Shown: in pieces, positions 13,082 to 25,098 of the stretch
Position numbering within the stretch: the first letter of the stretch is position 1
Layout of the letters: the number at the start of each line of letters is the position of its first letter
Assembly: GCF_040183065.1 (NCBI RefSeq)
Contig: NC_091120.1
Coordinates: 16,696,708-16,760,707, forward strand
Origin: Periplaneta americana
Taxonomy: Eukaryota; Arthropoda; Insecta; Blattodea; Blattidae
Direction: 5' to 3'
DNA: 64,000 nt
Program-made: the position numbers and the translations under genes
The notes under the pieces: generated by a model
The model's database searches: none
Seen by the model: the letters and a program-made list of their open reading frames with translations, nothing else
What the model was told of the DNA's origin: nothing

Positions 13082-14318
13082 AGCAGTATTCAACGCACAC
13101 ATCGGCTTTGTTGTGACCACAAGTACTGCGGAGTTATGGCCGCCAGAATGTCGGCGGAAGGGTGGTTTAAACCCTTCCCCTTTTTTTCTCGAAAATCAGA
13201 AAGTGTTCGCGATTGCCAATTCGATGCTATCGTGTAAGAAGTAAGTCAAGGTGGAATACAGGGCCGCATCCCGTTCCTCGTTATGGCCATTATTTCCGGA
13301 ATTAGAGACTGAAATATTTCAGGTACCCAAAAATTAAGGCTAGAAACAAGTGCGGCGGATTTGCCGGATTTTTGCGGTGATTACTGGCGAAGAAGCGGGG
13401 ATGCTACAGTTAAAAGGGCGGGCCTCTGAGCCGTTTCGTTTTCCTTGTGTAGAGAAAAGTCTGTTTTGGATGGTCAAAATGACCAATTTGGAAATTTTGC
13501 CGGCCTCTCCCGTCCAAACGCAGGGGGATAGAGAGTTGTCCTTTATACTGGAGATAGATTTCGACGAGCTGTATTCAACGCACTCATCGGCTTTGTTGTG
13601 ACCACAAGTACTGCGGAGTTATGGCCGCCAGAACGTCGGCGGAAGGGTGTTTTAAACCCTTCCCCTTTTTTTCTCGAAAATCAGAAAGTGTTCGCGATTG
13701 CCAATTCGATGCTATCGTGTAAGAAGTAAGTCAAGGTGGAATACAGGGCCGCATCCCGTTCCTCGCTATGGCCATTATTTCCGGACTTAGAGGCTGAACT
13801 ATTTCAGGTACCCAAAAATTAATGCTAGAAAAAAGTGCGGCGGATTTGCCGGATTTTTGCGGTGATTACTGGCGAAGATGCGGGGATGCTACAGTTAAAA
13901 GGGCGGGCCTCTGAGCCGCTGTTTTCCTTGTGTAGAGAAAAGTCTGTTTTGGAAGTTCAAAATGACCATTTTTGGAAATTTTGCCGGCCTCTCCCGTCCA
14001 AACGCAGGGGGATAGAGAGTTGTCCTTTATACTGGAGATAGATTTCGACGAGCTGTATTCAACGCACTCATCGGCTTTGTTGTGACCACAAGTACTGCGG
14101 AGTTATGGCCGCCAGAACGTCGGCGGAAGGGTGGTTTAAACCCTTCCCCTTTTTTTCTCGAAAATCAGAAAGTGTTCGCGATTGCCAATTCGATGCTATC
14201 GTGTAAGAAGTAAGTCAAGGTGGAATACAGGGCCGCATCCCGTTCCTCGTTATGGCCATTATTTCCGGAATTAGAGACTGAAATATTTCAGGTACCCAAA
14301 AATTAAGGCTAGAAACAA

Positions 14319-14770
14319 GTGCGGCGGATTTGCCGGATTTTTGCGGTGATTACTGGCGAAGATGCGGGGATGCTACAGTTAAAAGGGCGGGCCTCTGAGC
14401 CGCTTCGTTTTCCTTGTGTAGAGAAAAGTCTGTTTTGTATGGTCAAAATGACCATTTTTGGAAATTTTGCCGGCCTCTCCCGTCGAAACGCAGGGGGATA
14501 GAGAGTTGTCCTTTATACCGGAGATAGATTTCGACGAGCTGTATTCAACGCACTCATCGGCTTTGTTGTGACCACAAGTACTGCGGAGTTATGGCCGCCA
14601 GAACGTTTCTCGAAAATCAGAAAGTGTTCGCGATTGCCAATTCGATGCTATCGTGTAAGAAGTAAGTCAAGGTGGAATACAGGGCCGCATCCCGTTCCTC
14701 GTTATGGCCATTATTTCCGGACTTAGAGGCTGAACTATTTCAGGTACCCAAAAATTAAGGCTAGAAAAAA
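14319..14770 (+). repeat. Shortened A monomer, 34-bp deletion over hairpin
   Basis: At 14601-14612 the sequence reads GAACGTTTCTCG. The left stem, loop, right stem and most of the T-run are gone, giving a 452-bp monomer. The equivalent copy at 22847-23332 keeps the full 486-bp form, so this deletion occurred after the large duplication or was reversed by conversion in the other copy. Confidence 0.9.
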
Positions 14771-15209
14771 GTGCGGCGGATTTGCCGGATTTTTGCGGTG
14801 ATTACTGGCGAAGATGCGTGGATGCTACAGTTAAAATGGCTGGCCTCTGAGCCGCTGTGTTCCTTGTGTAGAGAAAAGTCTGTTTTGGAAGGTCAAAATG
14901 ACCATTTTTGGAAATTTTGCCGACCTCTCTCGTCCAAACGCAGGGGGATAGAGAGTTGTCCTTTATACTGGAGATAGAGTTCGACGAGCTGTATTCAACG
15001 CACTCATCGGCTTTGTTGTGACCACAAGTACTGCGGAGTTATGGCCGCCAGAAAATCAGAAAGTGTTCGCGATTGCCAATTCGATGCTATCGTGTAAGAA
15101 GTAAGTCAAGGTGGAATACAGGGCCGCATCCCGTTCCTCGTTATGGCCATTATTTCCGGAATTAGAGACTGAAATATTTCAGGTACCCAAAAATTAAGGC
15201 TAGAAAAAA
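14771..15209 (+). repeat. Shortened A monomer, ~46-bp deletion of whole hairpin module
   Basis: At 15045-15060 CCGCCA runs directly into GAAAATCAGA, removing the stem-loop and the complete T-run. The monomer is 439 bp. GAA is shared by both deletion ends, which suggests microhomology or slippage. The same junction is in the duplicate copy at about 23612. Confidence 0.9.
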
Positions 15210-16485
15210 GTGCGGCGGATTTGCCGGATTTTTGCGGTGATTACTGGCGAAGATGCGGGGATGCTACAGTTAAAAGGGCGGGCCTCTGAGCCGCTACGTT
15301 TTCCTTGTGTAGAGAAAAGTCTGTTTTGCAAGGTTAAAATGACCATTTTTGGAAATTTTGCCGGCCTCTCCCGTCCAAACGCAGGGGGATAGAGAGTTGT
15401 CCTTTATACTGGAGATCGAGTTCGACGAGCAGTATTCAACGCACTCATCGGCTTTGTTGTGACCACAAGTACTGCGGAGTTATGGCCGCCAAAACGTCGG
15501 CGGAAGGGTGGTTTAAACCCTTCCCCTTTTTTCCTCGAAAATCAGAAAGTGTTCGCGATTGCCAATTCGATGCTATCGTGTAAGAAGTAAGTCAAGGTGG
15601 AATACAGGGCCGCATCCCGTTCCTCGTTATGGCCATTATTTCCGGAATTAGAGACTGAAATATTTCAGGTACCCAAAAATTAAGGCTAGAAAAAAGTGCG
15701 GCGGATTTGCCGGATTTTTGCGGTGATTACTGGCGAAGATGCGGGGATGCTACAGTTAAAAGGGCGGGCCTCTGAGCCGCTACGTTTTCCTTGTGTAGAG
15801 AAAAGTCTGTTTTGCAAGGTCAAAATGACCATTTTTGGAAATTTTGCCGGCCTCTCCCGTCCAAACGCAGGGGGATAGAGAGTTGTCCTTTATACTGGAG
15901 ATAGAGTTCGACGAGCAGTATTCAACGCACTCATCGGCTTTGTTGTGACCACAAGTACTGCGGAGTTATGGCCGCCAGAATGTCGGCGGAAGGGTGGTTT
16001 AAACCCTTCCCCTTTTTTTCTCGAAAATCAGAAAGTGTTCGCGATTGCCAATTCGATGCTATCGTGTAAGAAGTAAGTCAAGGTGGAATACAGGGCCGCA
16101 TCCCGTTCCTCGTTATGGCCATTATTTCCGGAATTAGAGACTGAAATATTTCAGGTACCCAAAAATTAAGGCTAGAAACAAGTGCGGCGGATTTGCCGGA
16201 TTTTTGCGGTGATTACTGGCGAAGATGCGGGGATGCTACAGTTAAAAGGGCGGGCCTCTGAGCCGCTTCGTTTTCCTTGTGTAGAGAAAAGTCTGTTTTG
16301 GAAGGTCAAAATGACCATTTTTGTAAATTTTGCCGGCCTCTCCCGTCCAAACGCAGGGGGATAGAGAGTTGTCCTTTATACTGGAGATAGAGTTCGACGA
16401 GCTGTATTCAACGCACTCATCGGCTTTCTTGTGACCACAAGTACTGCGGAGTTATGGCCGCCAAAACGTCGGCGGAAGGGTGGTT

Positions 16486-16536
16486 TAAACCCTTCCCCTT
16501 TTTTTCTCGAAAATCAGAAAGTGTTCGCGATTGCCA
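16486..16536. other. A-to-B family junction 1
   Basis: The last A-specific base is the T of GGTTTAAACC at 16485 and the first B-specific base is the T of GCCATTTTGATG at 16537. The 51 bases between are identical in both families and contain the right hairpin arm and the T-run. This marks the crossover interval that created the chimeric monomer starting at 16182. Confidence 0.88.
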
Positions 16537-19099
16537 TTTTGATGCTATCGTGTAAGAAGCAAGTCAAGGGGGTATACAGGGCCGCGTCCCGTTCCTCGGT
16601 ATTGCCATTATTTCAGGAATTAGAGACTCAAATATTTCAGGTACCCAAAAATTAAGGCTAGAAAAAAGTGCGGCGGATTTGCCGGATATTAGCGGTGATT
16701 ACTAGATAAGGTGCGAGGATGCTACAGTTAAAAGGGCGGGCCTCTGAGTCGCTTCGTTCTCCTTGTGTAGAAAAAAGTCTGTTTTGGAAGGGCAAAATGA
16801 CCATTTTTTGAAATTTTGTCGGCCTCTCCCGTCCAAACGCAGGAGGATAGAGAGTTGTCCTTTATACTGGAGATAGAGTTCGACGAGCTGTATTCAACGC
16901 ACTCATCGGCTTTGTTGTCACTACATGTAGTGCGGAGTTATGGCGGCAAGAAGGTCGGCGGAAGGGTGGTCTAAACCCTTCCCCCTTTTTTTCTCGACAA
17001 TCAGAAAGTGTTCGCGATTGCCATTTTGATCCTATCGTGTAAGAAGCAAGTCAAGGGGGAATACAGGGCCGCATCCCGTTCCTCGGTATGGTCATTATTT
17101 CAGGAATTAGAGACTCAAATATTTCAGGTACCCAAAAATTAAGGCTAGAAAAAAGTGCGGCGGATTTGCCGGATATTAGCGGTGATTACTAGATAAGGTG
17201 CGAGGATGCTACAGTTAAAAGGGCGGGCCTCTGAGTCGCTTCGTTCTCCTTGTGTAGAAAAAAGTCTGTTTTGGAAGGGCAAAATGACCATTTTTTGAAA
17301 TTTTGCCGGCCTCTCCCGTCCAAACGCAGGAGGATAGAGAGTTGTCCTTTATACTGGAGATAGAGTTCGACGAGCTGTATTCAACGCACTCATCGGCTTT
17401 GTTGTCACTACACGTAGTGCGGAGTTATGGCGGCAAGAAGGTCGGCGGAAGGGTGGTCTAAACCCTTCCCCATTTTTTCTCGAAAATCAGAAAGTGTTTG
17501 CGATTGCCATTTTGATGCTATCGTGTAAGAAGCAAGACAAGGGGGAATACAGGGCCGCATCCCGTTCCTCGGTATGGCCATTATTTCAGGAATTAGAGAC
17601 TCAAATATTTCAGGTACCCAAAAATTAAGGCTAGAAAAAAGTGCGGCGGATTTGCCGGATATTAGCGGTGATTACTAGATAAGGTGCGAGGATGCTACAG
17701 TTAAAAGGGCGGGCCTCTGAGTCGCTTCGTTCTCCTTGTGTAGAAAAAAGTCTGTTTTGGAAGAGCAAAATGACCATTTTTTGAAATTTTGCCGGCCTCT
17801 CCCGTCCAAACGCAGGAGGATAGAGAGTTGTCCTTTATACTGGAGATAGAGTTCGACGAGCTGTATTCAACGCACTCATCGCCTTTGTTGTCACTACACG
17901 TAGTGCGGAGTTATGGCGGCAAGAAGGTCGGCGGAAGGGTGGTCTAAACCCTTCCCCTTTTTTTCTCGAAAATCAGAAAGTGTTCGCGATTGCCATTTTG
18001 ATGCTATCGTGTAAGAAGCAAGTCAAGGGGGAATACAGGGCCGCATCCCGTTCCTCGGTATGGCCATTATTTCAGGAATTAGAGACTCAAATATTACAGG
18101 TACCCAAAAATTAAGGCTAGGAAAAAGTGCGGCGGATTTGCCGGATATTAGCGGTGATTACTAGATAAGGTGCGAGGATGCTACAGTTAAAAGGGCGGGC
18201 CTCTGAGTCGTTTCGTTCTCCTTGTGTAGAAAAAAGTCTGTTTTGGAAGGGCAAAATGACCATTTTTTGAAATTTTGCCGGCCTCTCCCGTCCAAACGCA
18301 GGAGGATAGAGAGTTGTCCTTTATACTGGAGATAGAGTTTGACGAGCTGTATTCAACGCACTCATCGGCTTTGTTGTCACTACACGTAGTGCGGAGTTAT
18401 GGCGGCAAGAAGGTCGGCGGAAGGGTGGTCTAAACCCTTCCCCTTTTTTTCTCGAAAATCAGAAAGTGTTCGCGATTGCCATTTTGATGCTATCGTGTAA
18501 GAAGCAAGTCAAGGGTGTATACAGGGCCGCGTCCCGTTCCTCGGTATTGCCATTATTTCAGGAATTAGAGACTCAAATATTTCAGGTACCCAAAAATTAA
18601 GGCTAGAAAAAAGTGCGGCGGATTTGCCGGATATTAGCGGTGATTACTAGATAAGGTGCGAGGATGCTACAGTTAAAAGGGCGGGCCTCTGAGTCGCTTC
18701 GTTCTCCTTGTGTAGAAAAAAGTCTGTTTTGGAAGGGCAAAATAACCATTTTTTGAAATTTTGCCGGCCTCTCCCGTCCAAACGCAGGAGGATAGAGAGT
18801 TGTCCTTTATACTGGAGATAGAGTTCGACGAGCTGTATTCAACGCACTCATCGGCTTTGTTGTCACTACACGTAGTGCGGAGTTATTCCGGCAAGAAGGT
18901 CGGCGGAAGGGTGGTCTAAGCCCTTCCCCTTTTTTTCTCGAAAATCAGAAAGTGTTCGCGATTGCCATTTTGATGCTATCGTGTAAGAAGCAAGTCAAGG
19001 GGGTATACAGGGCCGCATCCCGTTCCTCGGTATGGCCATTATTTCAGGAATTAGAGACTCAAATATTTCAGGTACCCAAAAATTAAGGCTAGAAAAAAA

Positions 19100-19560
19100 G
19101 TGCGGCGGATTTGCCGGATATTACCGGTGATTACTAGATGAGGTGCGAGGATGCTACAGTTAAAAGGGCGGGCCTCTGAGTCGCTTCGTTCTCCTTTTGT
19201 AGAAAAAAGTCTGTTTTGGAAGAGCAAAATGACCATTTTTTGAAATTTTGCCGGCCTCTCCCCTCCAAACGCAGGAGGATAGAGAGTTGTCCTTTATACT
19301 GGAGATAGAGTTCGACGAGCTGTATTCAACGCACTCATCGGCTTTGTTGTCACTACACGTAGTGCGGAGTTATGGCGGCAAGAATGTCCCCTTTTTTTCT
19401 CGAAAATCAGAAAGTGTTCGCGATTGCCATTTTGATGCTATCGTGTAAGAAGCAAGTCAAGGGGGTATACAGGGCCGCATCCCGTTCTTCGGTATGGCCA
19501 TTATTTCAGGAATTAGAGACTCAAATATTTCAGGTACCCAAAAATTAAGGCTAGAAAAAA
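19100..19560 (+). repeat. Shortened B monomer, 25-bp deletion of left hairpin arm
   Basis: At 19381-19397 the sequence reads AGAATGTCCCCTTTTTT. The left stem, loop and part of the right arm are missing but the T-run remains. The monomer is 461 bp. The same kind of junction, on AAGGTCCCC, recurs at 44757, 57370 and 61682. Here the flanking base is T (AATG) instead of G (AAGG), so it may be a separate event. Confidence 0.88.
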
Positions 19561-20651
19561 GTGCGGCGGATTTGCCGGATATTAGCGGTGATTACTAGAT
19601 AAGGTGCGAGGATGCTACAGTTAAAAGGGCGGGCCTCTGAGTCGCTTCGTTCTCCTTGTGTAGAAAAAAGTCTGTTTTGGAAGGGCAAAATGACCATTTT
19701 TTGAAATTTTGCCGGCCTCTCCCGTCCAAACGCAGGAGGATAGAGAGTTGTCCTTTATACTGGAGATAGAGTTCGACGAGCTGTATTCAACGCACTCATC
19801 GGCTTTGTTGTCACTTCACGTAGTGAGGAGTTTTGGCGGCAAGAACGTCGGCGGAAGGGTGGTCTAAACCCTTCCCCTTTTTTTCTCGAAAATCAGAAAG
19901 TGTTCGCGATTGCCATTTTGATGCTATCGTGTAAGAAGCAAGTCAAGGGGGAATACAGGGCCGCGTCCCGTTCCTCGGTATTGCCATTATTTCAGGAATT
20001 AGAGACTCAAATATTTCAGGTACCCAAAAATTAAGGCTAGAAAAAAGTGCGGCGGATTTGCCGGATATTAGCGGTGATTACTAGATAAGGTGCGAGGATG
20101 CTACAGTTAAAAGGGCGGGCCTCTGAGTCGCTTCGTTCTCCTTGTGTAGAAAAAAGTCTGTTTTGGAAGGGCAAAATGACCATTTTTTGAAATTTTGCCG
20201 GCCTCTCCCGTCCAAACGCAGGAGGATAGAGAGTTGTCCTTTATACTGGAGATAGAGTTCGACGAGCTGTATTCAACGCACTCATCGGCTTTGTTGTCAC
20301 TACACGTAGTGCGGAGTTATGGCGGCAAGAAGGTCGCGGGAAGGGTGGTCTTAACCCTTCCCCTTTTTTTCTCGAAAATCAGAAAGTGTTCGCGATTGCC
20401 ATTTAATGCTATCGTGTAAGAAGCAAGGCAAGGGGGAATACAGGGCCGCATCCCGTTCCTCGGTATGGCCATTATTTCAGGAATTAGAGACTCAAATATT
20501 TCAGGTACCCAAAAATTAAGGCTAGAAAAAAGTGCGGCGGATTTGCCGGATATTAGCGGTGATTACTAGATAAGGTGCGAGGATGCTACAGTTAAAAGGG
20601 CGGGCCTCTGAGTCGTTTCGTTCTCCTTGTGTAGAAAAAAGTCTGTTTTGG

Positions 20652-20710
20652 ATGGTCAAAATGACCATTTTTGGGAATTTTGCCGGCCTCTCCCGTCCAA
20701 ACGCAGGGGG
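20652..20710 (+). other. A-like patch inside a B monomer
   Basis: A stretch of about 60 bp carries A bases (GATGGTCAAAATGACC, then TTTTTGG, then GCAGGGGGATAG) inside a monomer that is B-type on both sides (GTAGAAAAAAG before, CACTACACGTAGTG after). The short, internally placed tract fits gene conversion from an A monomer. Copies are at 28265-28323, 30463-30522 and 31805-31864, carried along by duplication. Confidence 0.85.
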
Positions 20711-21017
20711 ATAGAGAGTTGTCCTTTATACTGGAGATAGAGTTCGACGAGCTGTATTCAACGCACTCATCGGCTTTGTTGTCACTACACGTAGTGCGGA
20801 GTTATGGCGGCAAGAAGGTCGGCGGAAGGGTGGTCTAAACCCTTCCCCTTTTTTTCTCGAAAATCAGAAAGTGTTCGCGATTGCCATTTTGATGCTATTG
20901 TGTAAGAAGCAAGTCAAGGGGGTTTAGAGGGCCGCATCCCGTTCCTCGGTATGGCCATTATTTCAGGAATTAGAGACTCAAATATTTCAGGTACCCAAAA
21001 ATTAAGGCTAGAAAAAA

Positions 21018-21387
21018 GTGCGGCGGATTTGCCGGATATTAGCGGTGATTACTAGATAAGGTGCGAGGATGCTACAGTTAAAAGGGCGGGCCTCTGAGTC
21101 GTTTCGTTCTCCTTGTGTAGAAAAAAGTCTGTTTTGGAAGGGCAAAATGACCATTTTTTGAAATTTTGCCGGCCTCTCCCGTCCAAACGCAGGAGGATAG
21201 AGAGTTGTCCTTTATACTGGAGATAGAGTTCGACGAGCTGTATTCAACGCACTCATCGGCTTTGTTGTCACTACACGTAGTGCGGAGTTATGGCGGCAAG
21301 AAGGTCGGCGGAAGGGTGGTATGGCCATTATTTCAGGAATTAGAGACTCAAATATTTCAGGTACCCAAAAGTTAAGGCTAGAAAAAA
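21018..21387 (+). repeat. 370-bp B monomer, ~115-bp deletion from hairpin
   Basis: GGAAGGGTGGT joins directly to ATGGCCATT at about 21318-21321. The deletion removes the hairpin loop and right arm, the T-run and the following ~80 bp up to the CTCGGT that precedes ATGGCC. Both ends share GGT, a 3-bp microhomology. The open frame across this junction is a fusion of normal monomer frames and not a gene. The junction recurs at 28931, 30275, 31131 and 32471. Confidence 0.9.
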
Positions 21388-22536
21388 GTGCGGCTGATTT
21401 GCCGGATATTAGCGGTGATTACTAGATAAGGTGCGAGGATGCTACAGTTAAAAGGGCGGGCCTCTGAGTCGCTTCGTTCTCCTTGTGTAGAAAAAAGTCT
21501 GTTTTGGAAGGGCAAAATGACCATTTTTTGAAATTTTGCCGGCCTCTCCCGTCCAAACGCAGGAGGATAGAGAGTTGTCCTTTATACTGGAGATAGAGTT
21601 CGACGAGCTGTATTCAACGCACTCATCGGCTTTGTTGTCACTACACGTAGTGCGGAGTTATGGCGGCAAGAAGGTCGGCGGAAGGGTGTTCTAAACCCTT
21701 CCCCTTTTTTTCTCGAAAATCAGAAAGTGTTCGCGATTGCCATTTTGATGCTATCGTGTAAGAAGCAAATCAAGGGGGTATACAGGGCCGCGTCCCGTGC
21801 CTCGGTATTGCCATTATTTCAGGAATTAGAGACTCAAATATTTCAGGTACCCAAAAATTAAGGCTAGAAAAAAGTGCGGCGGATTTGCCGGATATTAGCG
21901 GTGATTACTAGATAAGGTGCGAGGATGCTACTGTTAAAAGGGCGGGCCTCTGAGTCGCTTCGTTCTCCTTGTGTAGAAAAAAGTCTGTTTTGGAAGGGCA
22001 AAATGACCATTTTTTTGAAATTTTGCCGGCCTCTCCCGTCCAAACGCAGGAGGATAGAGAGTTGTCCTTTATACTGGAGATAGAGTTCGACGAGCTGTAT
22101 TCAACGCACTCATCGGCTTTGTTGTCACTTCACGTAGTGAGGAGTTTTGGCGGCAAGAACGTCGGCGGAAGGGTGGTCTAAACCCTTCCCCTTTTTTTCT
22201 CGAAAATCAGAAAGTGTTCGCGATTGCCATTTTGATGCTATCGTGTAAGAAGCAAGTTAAGGGGGAATACAGGGCCGCGTCCCGTTCCTCGGTATTGCCA
22301 TTATTTCAGGAATTAGAGACTCAAATATTTCAGGTACCCAAAAATTAAGGCTAGAAAAAAGTGCGGCGGATTTGCCGGATATTAGCGGTGATTACTAGAT
22401 AAGGTGCGAGGATGCTACAGTTAAAAGGGCGGGCCTCTGAGTCGCTTCGTTCTCCTTGTGTAGAAAAAAGTCTGTTTTGGAAGGGCAAAATGACCATTTT
22501 TTGAAATTTTGCCGGCCTCTCCCGTCCAAACGCAGG

Positions 22537-22607
22537 AGGATAGAGAGTTGTCCTTTATACTGGAGATAGAGTTCGACGAGCTGTATTCAACGCACTCATC
22601 GGCTTTC
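22537..22607. other. B-to-A junction and start of the second composite unit
   Basis: The last B-specific base is the second A of GCAGGAGG at 22537; A-specific sequence begins by 22612 (GTGACCACAAG). The base at 22607 is C (GGCTTTCTTGTG) where most monomers have G. The same C occurs at the chimeric monomers near 16427 and 24989, where it lengthens the A dyad to CTTGTG-AC-CACAAG. This is the duplication breakpoint between the composite units. Confidence 0.82.
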
Positions 22608-25047
22608 TTGTGACCACAAGTACTGCGGAGTTATGGCCGCCAGAACGTCGGCGGAAGGGTGGTTTAAACCCTTCCCCTTTTTTTCTCGAAAATCAGAAAG
22701 TGTTCGCGATTGCCAATTCGATGCTATCGTGTAAGAAGTAAGTCAAGGTGGAATACAGGGCCGCATCCCGTTCCTCGTTATGGCCATTATTTCCGGAATT
22801 AGAGACTGAAATATTTCAGGTACCCAAAAATTAAGGCTAGAAACAAGTGCGGCGGATTTGCCGGATTTTTGCGGTGATTACTGGCGAAGATGCGGGGATG
22901 CTACAGTTAAAAGGGCGGGCCTCTGAGCCGCTTCGTTTTCCTTGTGTAGAGAAAAGTCTGTTTTGTATGGTCAAAATGACCATTTTTGGAAATTTTGCCG
23001 GCCTCTCCCGTCGAAACGCAGGGGGATAGAGAGTTGTCCTTTATACCGGAGATAGATTTCGACGAGCTGTATTCAACGCACTCATCGGCTTTGTTGTGAC
23101 CACAAGTACTGCGGAGTTATGGCCGCCAGAACGTCGGCGGAAGGGTGTTTTAAACCCTTCCCCTTTTTTTCTCGAAAATCAGAAAGTGTTCGCGATTGCC
23201 AATTCGATGCTATCGTGTAAGAAGTAAGTCAAGGTGGAATACAGGGCCGCATCCCGTTCCTCGTTATGGCCATTATTTCCGGACTTAGAGGCTGAACTAT
23301 TTCAGGTACCCAAAAATTAAGGCTAGAAAAAAGTGCGGCGGATTTGCCGGATTTTTGCGGTGATTACTGGCGAAGATGCGTGGATGCTACAGTTAAAATG
23401 GCTGGCCTCTGAGCCGCTGTGTTCCTTGTGTAGAGAAAAGTCTGTTTTGGAAGGTCAAAATGACCATTTTTGGAAATTTTGCCGACCTCTCTCGTCCAAA
23501 CGCAGGGGGATAGAGAGTTGTCCTTTATACTGGAGATAGAGTTCGACGAGCTGTATTCAACGCACTCATCGGCTTTGTTGTGACCACAAGTACTGCGGAG
23601 TTATGGCCGCCAGAAAATCAGAAAGTGTTCGCGATTGCCAATTCGATGCTATCGTGTAAGAAGTAAGTCAAGGTGGAATACAGGGCCGCATCCCGTTCCT
23701 CGTTATGGCCATTATTTCCGGAATTAGAGACTGAAATATTTCAGGTACCCAAAAATTAAGGCTAGAAAAAAGTGCGGCGGATTTGCCGGATTTTTGCGGT
23801 GATTACTGGCGAAGATGCGGGGATGCTACAGTTAAAAGGGCGGGCCTCTGAGCCGCTACGTTTTCCTTGTGTAGAGAAAAGTCTGTTTTGCAAGGTTAAA
23901 ATGACCATTTTTGGAAATTTTGCCGGCCTCTCCCGTCCAAACGCAGGGGGATAGAGAGTTGTCCTTTATACTGGAGATCGAGTTCGACGAGCAGTATTCA
24001 ACGCACTCATCGGCTTTGTTGTGACCACAAGTACTGCGGAGTTATGGCCGCCAAAACGTCGGCGGAAGGGTGGTTTAAACCCTTCCCCTTTTTTCCTCGA
24101 AAATCAGAAAGTGTTCGCGATTGCCAATTCGATGCTATCGTGTAAGAAGTAAGTCAAGGTGGAATACAGGGCCGCATCCCGTTCCTCGTTATGGCCATTA
24201 TTTCCGGAATTAGAGACTGAAATATTTCAGGTACCCAAAAATTAAGGCTAGAAAAAAGTGCGGCGGATTTGCCGGATTTTTGCGGTGATTACTGGCGAAG
24301 ATGCGGGGATGCTACAGTTAAAAGGGCGGGCCTCTGAGCCGCTACGTTTTCCTTGTGTAGAGAAAAGTCTGTTTTGCAAGGTCAAAATGACCATTTTTGG
24401 AAATTTTGCCGGCCTCTCCCGTCCAAACGCAGGGGGATAGAGAGTTGTCCTTTATACTGGAGATAGAGTTCGACGAGCAGTATTCAACGCACTCATCGGC
24501 TTTGTTGTGACCACAAGTACTGCGGAGTTATGGCCGCCAGAATGTCGGCGGAAGGGTGGTTTAAACCCTTCCCCTTTTTTTCTCGAAAATCAGAAAGTGT
24601 TCGCGATTGCCAATTCGATGCTATCGTGTAAGAAGTAAGTCAAGGTGGAATACAGGGCCGCATCCCGTTCCTCGTTATGGCCATTATTTCCGGAATTAGA
24701 GACTGAAATATTTCAGGTACCCAAAAATTAAGGCTAGAAACAAGTGCGGCGGATTTGCCGGATTTTTGCGGTGATTACTGGCGAAGATGCGGGGATGCTA
24801 CAGTTAAAAGGGCGGGCCTCTGAGCCGCTTCGTTTTCCTTGTGTAGAGAAAAGTCTGTTTTGGAAGGTCAAAATGACCATTTTTGTAAATTTTGCCGGCC
24901 TCTCCCGTCCAAACGCAGGGGGATAGAGAGTTGTCCTTTATACTGGAGATAGAGTTCGACGAGCTGTATTCAACGCACTCATCGGCTTTCTTGTGACCAC
25001 AAGTACTGCGGAGTTATGGCCGCCAAAACGTCGGCGGAAGGGTGGTT
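22607..25047 (+). repeat. Family A satellite block 2 (5 anchors)
   Basis: These A-type monomers, with anchors at 22847, 23333, 23772, 24258 and 24744, correspond to 14319, 14771, 15210, 15696 and 16182. The monomer at 23333 is 439 bp with the ~46-bp hairpin deletion at 23612-23615. The block ends at the same intra-monomer position as block 1. Confidence 0.94.
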
Positions 25048-25098
25048 TAAACCCTTCCCCTTTTTTTCTCGAAAATCAGAAAGTGTTCGCGATTGCCA
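25048..25098. other. A-to-B family junction 2
   Basis: The A-specific T at 25047 and the B-specific T at 25099 bracket 51 shared bases over the hairpin right arm and T-run. It is exactly 8562 bp from junction 1, so it is a duplicate of that junction, not an independent crossover. Confidence 0.88.

Larger units (their letters stand above)
1..16485 (+). repeat. Family A satellite block 1 (34 anchors)
   Basis: Monomers here carry the A diagnostic bases: GGCGAAGATGCG after the anchor, GTAGAGAAAAG, GGTCAAAATGACC, GCAGGGGGATAG, GTGACCACAAGTACTG, GGTTTAAACC, GCCAATTCGATG, AAGAAGTAAGTC and ATTTCCGGAATTAG. Anchor positions (within about 1 bp) are 255, 739, 1224, 1708, 2192, 2678, 3155, 3641, 4130, 4616, 5102, 5587, 6071, 6557, 7043, 7529, 8013, 8499, 8976, 9462, 9951, 10437, 10923, 11408, 11892, 12378, 12864, 13350, 13835, 14319, 14771, 15210, 15696 and 16182. 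A subset carries GCGTGGATGC plus a CTGTTTTCC or CTGTGTTCC variant (255, 1224, 1708, 5587, 7529, 11408, 14771), which helps trace the duplications. The block ends at a junction with family B at 16486-16536. Confidence 0.95.
16537..22536 (+). repeat. Family B satellite block 1 (13 anchors)
   Basis: These are B-type monomers, diagnosed by CCGGATATTAGCGG, AGATAAGGTGCG, GTAGAAAAAAG, AGGGCAAAATGACC, GCAGGAGGATAG, CACTACACGTAGTG, GGTCTAAACC, GCCATTTTGATG and ATTTCAGGAATTAG. Anchors lie near 16668, 17155, 17641, 18127, 18613, 19100, 19561, 20047, 20532, 21018, 21388, 21874 and 22361. The block holds one 461-bp and one 370-bp monomer and one monomer with an A-like patch. CACTACATGTAGTG at 16920 is a perfect 14-bp palindrome version of the B dyad. 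Confidence 0.95.
14079..22606 (+). repeat. Composite A+B higher-order unit, copy 1 (8528 bp)
   Basis: This unit has about five A monomers followed by about 13 B monomers and is directly followed by a second copy (22607-30218). Offsets between the copies are 8528 bp near 14319, 8562 bp from 14771 to about 18.4 kb, and 7613-7614 bp from about 19.5 kb on. The two steps come from a 34-bp deletion at 14606 in this copy and the absence of two monomers (948 bp) from copy 2. Marker variants shared at these offsets include CCCCATTTTTT (17469), TCGCCTTTG (17879), ATTACAGG (18094), CGTTCTTCGG (19484) and the A-like patch at 20652. Confidence 0.92.

Noticed and set aside
255..16364. Recurrent 60-83 codon open frames starting at the anchor GTG in family A
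   Set aside because: They start at GTG, not ATG. They switch between 60, 68 and 83 codons through small indels, disappear in copies such as 739 and 5102, and repeat with the monomer. They show no sign of frame conservation, so they are by-products of the satellite.
16545..16660. Splice-like signals: GTAAGT in family A and TTTCAGG motifs about 84 bp downstream
   Set aside because: Short motifs expected by chance. The donor base pair is changed to GCAAGT in family B and one acceptor is absent in A (TTTCCGG). No gene context supports splicing.
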